Part shown: positions 36,591-47,966 of the stretch, one piece after another
Numbering within the stretch: the first letter of the stretch is position 1
How the letters are laid out: every line of letters begins with the position of its first letter
Assembly: GCF_032854445.1 (NCBI RefSeq)
Contig: NC_088295.1
Coordinates: 27,577,385 to 27,641,384 of the forward strand
Reading direction: 5' to 3'
Source: Liolophura sinensis
Taxonomy: Eukaryota > Mollusca > Polyplacophora > Chitonida > Chitonidae
Length of the DNA stretch: 64,000 bases
Notes under the pieces: generated by a model
Database searches by the model: none
The model's input: the letters and a program-made list of their open reading frames with translations, nothing else
What the model was told of the DNA's origin: nothing
Translations under genes and position numbers: made by a program

Positions 36591-37190
36591 ACAAGGTACC
36601 AGATCTGGGGGATGCTTAGTCCACCAGCAGAATCCTTGTTTATGTAGGAATACAATATAATTAAAGACGTACAGCATAAAGAGTAAGACCAGAGTGTGGA
36701 CTATATATACAGTGTATTTTTTTTTTTTTTTTTTTAAATTTTACAAATTTTTTTCTGCCTTTCTGTTTTTGAGTCAATCATATTGTGTTTCTATGGTATC
36801 TATTTAGGCTATGGAGATGACCAGCTTCAGCGCGGAGTTGATTCTATATACCTGTAGTACCTGTATAGGTTATAAATATGACCAGTCCCAGGGATGGAGG
36901 TGATTCTGTAGTATTTACACAGGAAATTGTAATGACCAGTCTACACGTGGAAGTGGTCCTATAGTACCTATATGGGATGTAAATATGACCAGCCCCAGCG
37001 TGGAGATGTTTCTGTAGTATTTACATGAGAAATAAGAACAAGTCCCCACGTGGAGGATATTTTGTAAAATTTTCATAGGAAATAAGAATGACCGTATATC
37101 TCACGAGGAGGGGATTCTGTAGTATCTATGTATCGGCTATAAATATGACCAGTTCCAGCGTCGAGGTGATTCTGCAATAAATCTGACGTG

Positions 37191-37298
<108 letters not shown>

Positions 37299-37728
37299 AG
37301 CCCTCTGGTGTAGGTGATTCTGTAGTATTTTCATAAGAGATTAGAATGACCAGTCCTGACGTAAGAGGCGGTTCTACAGTACTTATGTACGCAAAAAAAA
37401 AAAAAAAAATGCAAAAAGAAAAAAAAAGGAAAAAACGCCAAAAAAAAAAAAAATTACCAACTACAATGAGATGAGTAGTGTTTTCATAAGAAATAAGATC
37501 CTCACGTGGAGGTGGTTCTATAGAATGTAGGCTATAAATATGGCCAGTCCCAGTCTGGGGGTGATTCGGTAGGTTTGCATAAGAAACTAGAATGACCAGT
37601 CCTGACGTGGAGGCGATTCTGTAATATTTTCATAAGAAATTAGAATGGCTAGTCCCCATGTGGCGGCGATTCTGTAATATTTTCATAAGAAATTAGAATG
37701 ACCAATGGAGGTGGTTTTACAGTACTTA

Positions 37729-37850
37729 CACTCTCAGAAACTTTGGTTCTTCAGAAAGCCGCGTGGTTCTTTGCTGTCATAACTCATTCTCTGTGGAACT
37801 TTGTTTCCACCTGTGTAGAGTGTCTTGAAGAACCAACCTTTCTTAGAGTG
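37729..37850. mobile_element. 122-bp MITE-like element inside the satellite
   Basis: Terminal inverted repeats of about 24 bp: it begins cactctcagaaactttggtt and the reverse complement of its right end begins cactctaagaaaggttggtt. It interrupts a satellite unit. Confidence 0.75.
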
Positions 37851-38212
37851 AATATAGGCTATGAAAATGACCAGCCCCAATGTGGAGGTGATTTTGTAGT
37901 ATTTACATAAGAACTTGGAATGACCAATCCCCACGTGGAGGTGATTCTGTACTATTTTCATAAGAAATAAAATGACCCGTCCTCACCTGCCAGGTATTGT
38001 ACAGTATCTATATGGGCTATAAAAATGACCAGCCCCCTGGTGGAGGTGATTCTGCAGCATTTAGATGACAAATAAGAATGGCCAGTTCTACATGGAGGTA
38101 GTTCTGTAGTATCTATGCGTGCTATAAGTATGACCAATCCCTGTGTGGAGAGGATTGTGTGATATTTACATAAGAAATATTGAAATGAGAATGACCAGTA
38201 CCCAGGTGGAGG

Positions 38213-39706
38213 TACAGTCAATGGACATAAGTATTCGTCACTTCCAACATGGCGTCACGCGTCACGACATTCTTATCAGTAACTTCAGTAGTAGTTTCAA
38301 TCTAAAAGCAGATATGTCTTACCTCAGTATTTAGTGAGATTGCCTTTCATGCGTATCACTTCCTGAATTCGACCTGTGATTTTTTGAAATAATTATCTGA
38401 CGTACTCAAGAGGTATGTTCTGTCACAGGCAGTTGATTTCATCGAACAGCTGGTCTCGATTGACGATGTCTGAAACCACTGCTTGAAGGTCTCGTTTCAG
38501 TCTAAACCAAATATTTTTGATTATATTTAGATCGGGGTATTGTGCTGGCCGTTCAATAGTTTTTATTTCATTGTCTTCCATAAATTCATGAACTACGCGT
38601 GTTCTATGTGAAGGTGCGTTGTCACTGATCATGATAACGCATTATCATCATTATCATCATAAATCATTATAAGGAAAATGGCGGGCTATAACAGGCCATA
38701 AATTATTATCAATTATATCAATATATTTCTGACTATTTATGTTACCTCATACCGCCAGCGTTATAACAGACACCCCCACCATACCATTAAAGTTACCTTC
38801 CGAGATGGCGGGTAGACAAGATGGGTCTGTTGGCTTCATCATGTTTTCTCCACACATAAACACGATTGTCCATTCCTGTCACAATTTGACTTTCATTACA
38901 ACATATCACATTTTCCCACTTTCGATGATTCGTCTAGTCTTCCTTTCCTTATACCATTTTACACGCTTTTTCTTGTTCACCTTGTTCAAAAACCACCCTT
39001 TTCTCCCTTGCAACTCGTCTTTCGTACCCCGCTTACTGTAATTTCTTGTTTTCTGCCTTCATCATGTTTTCTCCACACATAAACACGATTGTCCATCCCT
39101 GTCACAGCTTGACTTTCATTAGAACATAGCACATTTTCCCACTCAAAAAAACACCCTTTTCTCCTTTGTAACTCGTCTTTTGTACCCCGTTTACTGTAAT
39201 TTCTTGACACAGTTTTCTGTCAAAATTCACCATCCTTCCCCTCATTTAGCTTGTTGGTCACATCTGTCAAACTTGATCTTTTGTTACATTTCACAAGCCG
39301 AATAAGAGATTTTTTCCTCCCACTTCGGGGCTTGTTTTCAACGTTACCCTCTGCTCGAATTTTACTTAAAATGCTGATAATTGTCGTCCTGGAAATCCCA
39401 AACATACGTTACAACTCTGATTTATATAGAGTATTAAATGATGCTTTTACAATCATTTCTTTCTCCCCCTACTCAACTGTTTGCCTTTCTTACCCATCTT
39501 GTCAAACAGTGTTTACAAACAAACCGTAAGAGCAGACGACGATATGATGTCATGAATGTATTTATAACAACTTATAGTCTATTTCATATAAAAGGTTTGA
39601 CACATTTCTGTATTTGTAAATGGAGCTGAACATAAACACATCCACTGCGCGAAACGCATTGCCGCAACTTTATGGAAGAGACGAATACTTATTTCCACTG
39701 ACTGTA
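38213..39706 (-). mobile_element. Dead Tc1/mariner transposon inserted in the satellite
   Basis: Terminal inverted repeats (tacagtcaatggacataagt at left, matched by tacagtcagtggaaataagt from the right end) bounded by TA, about 1.49 kb. The flanking satellite units join cleanly if it is removed. A duplicated internal segment (about 38830-38930 and 39057-39150) is present. Confidence 0.9.
38423..39405 (-). pseudogene. Degenerate Tc1/mariner transposase
   Basis: Broken into several frames: an N-terminal helix-turn-helix piece (39405-39220, ISRTTI, GRKKSL), a middle piece (39210-38986) and a C-terminal piece (38632-38423) with ISDNAPSHRT and PAQYPDLNIIKNIW. The usual catalytic Glu in PDLNPIENxW is replaced by Lys. 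The frames and the internal duplication show it is inactive. Confidence 0.88.
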
Positions 39707-40355
39707 GTTAATTCTGTAGTATCTATATGTGCTATAAAAATGACCAGCCCCAGCGTGGAGATGATTCTGGGATATTTACATAAGAAATTTGAATCACCAG
39801 TCCACATGCACGTGGAGATGGTTCTATAGTATGTATATGGGCTAGATCTCGAAGAATGACCAGCCCCAGCGTGGAGGTGATTCTGAGGTATTTACATAAG
39901 AGGTCAAAATCACCAGTTCTCACGCGAAGGTGGTTCTGTACTATCTGTATAGCTGATAAAAACAACCAGCCCCAACGTGGAGGTGATTCTGTAGTATTTA
40001 TAGAAGACGTTAAACTCACCAGTTCTCACGCGAAGGTGGTTCTATACTATCTATATAGCTGATAAAAACAACCTTCGCTAACGTGGGGGTGATTCTGTGG
40101 CATTTACAGAAGAGGTTAAAATCCCCAGTTCTCACGCGAAGGTGGTTCTGTACTATCTGTATAGCTGATAAAAAACGACCAGGCCCAGCTTGGGTGATTT
40201 AGCAGTATTTGCGTAAGAAATTAGAATAATTATTCTCCACGTAGAGGTGATTCTGTAGCATCTAGGTAGGGTATAAGAACGACAACCCCCTTGGAAATAG
40301 CTCAGTGGTATGCTTTGGCCATTAGAATGACTAATCCCAGCCATAGTACCATTCT
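39707..40355. repeat. ~53-bp satellite array, right block
   Basis: Same two unit subtypes as 36786-38214; ccag landmarks recur at 39743, 39796, 39859, 39912 and 39965. Some units share a variant (tctcacgcgaaggtggttct) that suggests recent local amplification. Confidence 0.9.
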
Positions 40356-40939
40356 CATAGTACCATAATTCCTACACAAAAGTATGGATATCAATTGTAA
40401 GGTACAATTAATACTTTCTTTGTGTGCGCGATTACCTGCTTGGGTTCAGTTAACGCAGTTTCCAACATCACATGCATTTTCATACCATAAAGGAGTATAT
40501 TATTGCATGTATGTGTATATGTATGCTTGGGGTTTTACATTGTACTTATTAGAACATATATTAGAACAAATAATAATAGCAATATAATAGCCTAATTAGC
40601 TATATATCCATGTTCCCCTTCAAAGCTAGGCAATTGTTTCACAAGACTTGCCGGGTGTTGTGAAATGTAACCTACATGACCCTCTCCCACGACTTCTGTT
40701 AATATAGGCGCAACTGGTCACAGTGAACTACACGCAGTTCCGGGAGATACTTACGTTAACCCTTTTTCCTTAGTTCCCAATCCAGCCTCCAGCGACTAAG
40801 GCGTATACATAAAGCTGCGACTTTGTGTCAGCTTCTGTCTCTCAGCGCAGTAGTTGACACATGTATGTATAGGGACATTATGCTGGTTTAATGTATAACT
40901 TAATAAGAATTGTCTCCATGTATAGATGTAGTTCTGGTG

Positions 40940-41054
40940 ATGATGAGGCATCCATTATCAACAATGAGACTACTGAACGCATTCTCATGGTCAGCAATGT
41001 TCACTTTACTGACCGTTGTGCACACAGCACACGTTAACGACACAGCCGATGCAG
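40940..41054 (+). CDS. LRP-like exon 1: signal peptide
   Basis: Two consecutive ATGs (40940, 40943) follow an in-frame stop at 40904, so the start is well bounded. The peptide is MMRHPL..., then a hydrophobic stretch ([16 protein letters not shown]) typical of a signal peptide, then an NDT glycosylation sequon. The donor GCAG|gtatgg leaves phase 1, which fits the LDLa exon. Confidence 0.8.
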
Positions 41055-44000
41055 GTATGGTACATTTACTCAAAATACATATAGGGGACCTATATGCATG
41101 TTTATGTATGCAAAATAACCCTGGCATGATTTATGTTACTCAGGCCGCACTCAAGAATATACTACGGCGGTGAGCATTAGACACACGCTTGGAAGAAATC
41201 ATGGCAAGATTATACACGAGTCTGTTTACATTGATAGTCTGTGATTTTCTGTACTGATTGAAATACTTGGCTTAGCTAGAGTTGTTACTAAAACAAGCAG
41301 TTCGATGAACGTGGGATGTATGGCCATTGATGGGCACTGTATCCCAGGATGAACAGTGGCATTATATCACCACATCAAAGTAACATCATGCGCTAAATTT
41401 ATCTATTTGATTTGTGTTTTATGCCGTACTCAAGAATAAGAATTCACTTATACGGTGGCACCGACATTATGGTGAGAGGAAACCAGACAGAGCCCGGGGG
41501 AAACCCACGTTCATCTGCAAACCCACGGCATTCTGAAATCTTGAACTCAAAGCGACCGCATTGGTGAGAGTCTCCCGGGTCATGGCGCTGCACGGCGTGC
41601 TAACCCCCCTCGGCCACGGAAGCCCCTCATGAGCTAAATCAGAATTGGCATCCAGGCTACCTGCAGTTGTCTCAGAATAAACATCATTGATTTTTCAATG
41701 CAGGAAGCTCAAATTTCGACCATGTCTTCATTTTGGCATCCGAATGTTAATGAGTCAAATTTTAGACCGTCAGTTCGTTAATACAGCAATTAAAGTGTAA
41801 TTACTAGTAGGTCTACAGTTCAACTCGTTCATCAAAGTTAACACAAAAGACTGCTTCACTGTGATTTCTGTTAAAATATAGTATATATATTTCCTGCTTT
41901 ACTTTCCTGTCGATATGGGTAGCCTTAGTGGGGAAGGGGAGGTAGGTAGACGCAATGAGGCGACTCTACGAGGACTATAATGTGGGCAGGTCGATGGTGT
42001 GGAGCAGGTAAAGCTGGGTGGGGGTGTTGAGTGGGGGGTTGGGGGGGGGGGGCGGCAACGGGCTGTTAATTTGCGAAGGTTGGTATGAAGGCCTAGTAGT
42101 CCCAAGGTCCGTTGGTCTGAAGGCCCACTAGTCCCAAGGTCCGTTGGTTTGAAGGCCCATTAGTCCCAAGATCCATTGGTCTGAAGGCCCCTTAGATTCA
42201 AGGTCTGTTGGTCTGAAGGCCCATTAGTCCCAAAGCTCGTTGGTACGTCAGATTATCTACAGTGCATGAGATGCGATGTCTGATGGTTTCATCTTTGAAC
42301 GATTCACATAAGGATACGAATGATCTAAACGCACCGTATTTCGAACATAAACGTAAATCTATAAACTAAACAACCTGTAGTTATATAACCTTCCAGTCAG
42401 TCAGTGTGTCAATAACTCCACAATACTGGTTATAAACAAAGTGAGATCAATAACTGTAAAACAAATGTAGCTGTTCTAGGAATCTCTTATTTCAATATAA
42501 TGTTGTAGTGGAGAAGACCACGGCTTGCTCCAGGTCACATTTTGACTGTGGGAACGGGATTTGTTTGCCGGCACGATGGCGCTGTGACGGGGATAAGGAC
42601 TGTCCGTCTGGCCTGGACGAGGAAGGCTGCGGTAAGATCGCAGAACGGTGAACACAATGCAGAGACAAAAAAAAACTAAATACACCCAAAAAATTAATCT
42701 GTTAATTTGAACAGAAAGTCTGTTGTCGGAGTAATGCTAGAATGTTTTCTGTTATTATAACATAATATTCTGTCACATTCAACTTACTAGTATAAGATCT
42801 GTTCCATACTTCCCAGCTTAGCTTTCAGAAATACAGGATGCGTTGGTTACATTTGTGTTTATTGCGATGTCACGGTCTCTACAATCCTTGCATGGTGAGG
42901 TGATATACATTTAGAATTACTTTAAGATCACAGGGCACACCTTTTTGTGGCGTACAGCGTTGAGACTTTGAGGACTGCGCACAAGGCGAGGGAGGGCGAG
43001 TGGAGCGAGTCCCAGTTTAGGGAATCTAACTGTTCAGAGCCGTTAATGTGGAAGCAAAGATGGGAACAAACGATCCAATCGATCTCAGAACTTAGGCCTA
43101 TTGGTATCTAAGTGGGAAGGGCCTATTGGTATCTAATAAGTGTACAATTTTATCATTTTTTAACCTTTTCCTATTCCTCTCACAGATTATTATGGAAGCT
43201 CATAGCGTCCATTCGCCATTTTGTTATCTCTATACTATATCGAAAATATAGTGGAAAAGTGTGAGGTACGACATATCGTCATCTGTGTATCTTTATGTAT
43301 CCACCAAAAATTGAAAATCTGTGTGGAAAATTGTTGGAGTTATAGCCCAGTCACGAAATCATAGGCCTATCCATTTATAGTTTGCATAGGGAAATAGGAA
43401 TCTGGTAACCATGACAACAGTGAAAATGGACAAATGTGAGTCGCGACAATCGTCATCTGTGTATGTATGTATCCACCAAAAATTAAAACTCTGAGTTGAA
43501 AACAGTTGGAGTTATAGCCAGGAGACGAAATCATATCTATTTATATAGTATATACATAGACAATGGCTATCTGGTTACCACGACAAGCACGCAAATGAGC
43601 AAGAGCAAACGTGAGTCACGACACATTGTCATCTGCATATCTATGTATACACCAAAAATTAAAACTCTGCGTGGAAAACAATTGGAAATACAGCCCGGAC
43701 AAGAAAACGGACGAACAGACGGACAGACCGACAAAATCGCTGTAACGTAATACGCATGGCAAATTTCCGCATGAACGTGTCAGGAAATTTCGCGAAGACA
43801 CGTGGAAACAGGAATTTAAAAAGATGTCCAGAAAAACTCGCGGTAATGTATGAAACTCAAGGCATTGTGATATGGTAGAGATGCCACGAGATGGACGCTA
43901 TCGGCTTCCGTGAATTATTGGGCATATTTAGCTAACAGTAACAGCTTAGTAAGACTGAACTATGTCATATTAACAATATGCAGTAACTATCACTAACTAT

Positions 44001-47000
44001 AAACGACGGTTACAACAAGTAAGCTATGACATATGGCTGTCTCACTTTGTATATTCCGCAGCTGACTGCCTGGTGTACTCAACATCGCACTCCATTGGGA
44101 AGCTCTGCACCGGCACTCCAAACACAGAGAAAATTCTAGTCCCATCTAGACGAGGGATCATTGTAACAGTGGATACGGATGTCAAGCAGGGCTGCGTCTA
44201 CTATGCGGAGTTGTCAGACTATGCAGGCAAAATAGAGGTTATCTCTTATTTTATTCTTATAGGACTGTGGTTTATGAATTGCGCATGTTTCAGGGAAGAT
44301 GCATACTTATCACTGGATGGCATCTGCATAATCGAACAAAATTCTGATTTAGTTTCGCTCATGGTTTTACTATTTTATTTATTATTTTCTTTGCAAAAAT
44401 GAAAAATATATTGGAAACTAAAGTTGTTCGATCTGCTAAAAATGTAATCTTTGCAAGACTTGCAAATGCTACCATAAGTTAAGTTACACACATTTGTTTT
44501 TTCTGGAGAAAGTATAATCAGTCACCTAATTTCCCTATAGACCACTACAGATCCGTAAGGTCATGCATAATCAAAGACCTCTGGTCCATGCACCCCTATA
44601 GAAAGAACGCCATGTCTTTGCCCAATCTTGCCGTATACATGTAGGTGTCATTAGTAATTCTCTCAGGCTCAGAATATGTAATAGTTAGACCATTTGTAAT
44701 CTTTTAAATATCCAGTTATAAATATTCCATTTATTTTATATATTTCAGTTGGAACATACGTACATATTCTAATAACTTCTTGCGCGTAGCGTGCCATTAC
44801 AAGAGTAAATTATCCAGTTATTATCTTTTCTCACGCAAATTTAATCAAATGCTAATTTTATTTTTTAAAACATTGTGTATGAATATTTAGAAAAAAAACA
44901 GCATAAACTCTCACGGTAAATGCCGTGAACCCTCGCAGTAACATCGAATACCCTCTCGGTAACATCATGAACGGCCTCTGTAAAAGTCATTAACTCCGGT
45001 AGAGGGCACCAAAAACCCCTTTGTAAAGACGATAAACCCACACAATCATACTTCCTCACAATAATTCGTCGAAAAGTCTCACAGAAGTTATCGCCGTAAT
45101 TCTCATTCATGACATCTGTCAGTTTAGGTATGGTCATTTTGCCAGTGTCATCTTGACAGAAATAAGTTATTACAAGAAGTCACTACGGGAGTTTCAATTA
45201 GTTATAATTATTACATCTTACATCTTTATGACAAAGTTTGCGTTATTACAAAGATGTAATTTGTAATAATTATTACAAAGAGCCCCTCACAGAGTGACAT
45301 CTTTTAATAACTTATTCCTGTGAAGAAGATAATGGAATTTAAACTTCACTTACGAATGGCCAAACACGAACATGTACCTAAACTGGCAGATGTTATGAAT
45401 GGAAATAACGACAACTTCCTTTAAGAACATATTTGTGACATATTACGTTATTGCAAATTGCGTTCTAGACGTTTAATGTGGGGCTTTATGATATAGATAC
45501 TCTCTCTATGTATATACTATATGTATAGACGCCTGTGAAAATACATGCATATATACTAGAACACACATGTATTTGCTACATATTGTCTTATTACAAATTG
45601 TGTTCCAGACGTTAACACAGTTTGTAATAATTATTACAATTTGTCACTCTAATATTGGCTTTTGTAATAAATTACTACATTTTGTGTCTTTAACAATGGT
45701 GCTGTAGGTTAAAAGGTGTTTTACGCGTACCTCAAAATGACCTTGAACTATGTACTTAACTTTGAATTGGCGCAAATAGTAATTAATTTATTTATAAAGC
45801 CTGATATTTGCAAGTGTCCAGCTTCACTATATTGTAGCACGTGTGACAAGGCAATTTGTAATAAAAAAAACGATTTGTAAGAATTATTACAAATAGCTGC
45901 TCTAGGAGTGGCTTTTTGTAATAAATTCTTGAATAAGTTATTTAAAAAAAAACCACTGAGTTGCAATTTGTAATAATTTATTACAAAAGAGCAGCTTTTT
46001 GTAATAATTATTACGGATTACGTTTTTATTACAGACAGCACAAAGTAATAGTACGACGATGGCCGGCACATAGCATCGTGTTATGCCATCGCCCTCACAG
46101 ATGTGGTGCACGATGACCTTTAGGTCTATTTTGTCTTCCGAACTTGACCCCACCCCCTTGTGACAGCGACACAGAGGAAGTGAAATTTAACATAAAATAC
46201 CACATGCTGTAAAGTATTGTAACTTTACGTTTCATCGAAAGATCGAGGAAACCTTGTTATCAGTACAATACGGTGGCGATGACACGATGGCAAGCACTGG
46301 CACAAGGTGATGGTACGATGGGATACTAAGCGCGATATCACGATGGTGATGATACGGTGGTACGCAGCTTTTGTCAGCGTGCCATCGGTTCGTGCAGTGG
46401 CTTGCAATTTTGTTATCGTCCCATAATATCGTAGCATCGTGAAGTAATATCGCGACATCGTGCCGTAACATCGTACCATCGTGCCGTAATATCGTGTCAT
46501 CGTTGTATACCGTCGTCCATATGACCGAAAGGGTCCCATAGAAGACTGGTGTTAGTGCAATTAAGAAAAAGTAAATAAACAAACAAGACATTCCTGAATA
46601 TTAGAAATACCCCAAAACGGTGATTTTGACACTTGATACTTTTTTGTCCTGTATTCAACGTCTTCTTATAATTCTTATAATCAACGTCTTATTCCCATCA
46701 GGTGACTTGTTTAGACAAAGCAGCTAATACATCGACCAACAGGATTACCCTTCGCTCAGTAAAGATTCGAAGAGCCGTTGGTTTGGCCCGTGACTGGGTA
46801 ACAGGAAACCTATACTGGTTGCAAAACGGCGAAAACATACGCCAGATTGGGGTTACCTCACAGGATGGGAAGTATTCCAAAGTTCTGTACAACGGAACAA
46901 GGTTCTTTGACAGGCCACGTGGTCTAGCCTTACACCCTGGGATAGGGTAAGAAAATTGATATTTATTTGTGCTATTAATTTAATTATTTATTTTTTTTAT

Positions 47001-47935
47001 TCAGTTGTTGTTTTGGAGGACATACACGTGTGTATATAGTAATTCACTGGAATAGCCTGCAGGTGGATGGATCCCTGAATGGCAGAGGACATACACGTGA
47101 CTATATAGTAATCGTAGTTACAGCTTGCAGAGGGATGGATCCCTGAGTGGCGATGGAAATACACGTGCCTACATAGTAATTCACAGTAATAGCCTTCAGT
47201 GGGATGACGCCCTGAATGGCGGAGGACATACACGTGCCTATATAGTAATCGTAGTAACAGCTTGCACAGGGATGGAGCCCTGAATGGCGGATGACATACA
47301 CGTGTCTATATATTAATTCACAGGAATACCTTCAGATAAATAGGTATATCAAAGTCCACAACAGATCAAAAACGGACTTCATTTTAATGAATTTGAAGAG
47401 TCTGTCCAAAGTTGAGGTTGGTGTTTCGGCAAAGTCTTTTGTCAGTTTAGTACAATGGACAGTTCAAAAATTTCTGGAAAAATGATTCGTGACGTACGGA
47501 CTGACTGACTGACTAACGGGCGAGGTGTAAATGTATACACTCCGATACCTGTAGAGGACTAATAGGCATTACGGTGACAAAAACTACCCCCTGCATGTAT
47601 TTTCACAGGCGTCTGTTTTGGTCGGACTGGTCAGATGTGAAGCCCCGGATTGCCAGCGCCGCGATGAACGGTGACCCGTCTTTGGTGACCATTCTGGCTG
47701 AAGGAAAGGAGCACTTAGGGCATGTCAATGGGATTGCCTTGGATATTTCCACCAGCAAGGTAAGACTACGTTTAAAGTGGTGTCTAATTATATCCATGTG
47801 TAGAGTTTCAATGTTCGCAACAGCCATTGGTTAAGTTACACATTATAGTCATTGCTTAGTCGTAATGCTGACCGCTGTCGTATAAGCGGAATACTCTTGA
47901 GTACGGCGTAAACATCAAATAAATAAACAGACAAA

Positions 47936-47966
<31 letters not shown>

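Larger units (their letters stand above)
34403..36785. other. Intergenic, upstream of ECI1
   Basis: No supported exon. Two SINE family 1 pieces and one dispersed repeat are the only recognisable features. Confidence 0.4.

Noticed and set aside
38739-39629. Plus-strand open frames over the transposon
   Set aside because: Antisense of the broken transposase.
46997-47301. Repeated YVIRHSG-type open frames
   Set aside because: They arise from the ~64-bp intronic tandem repeat.
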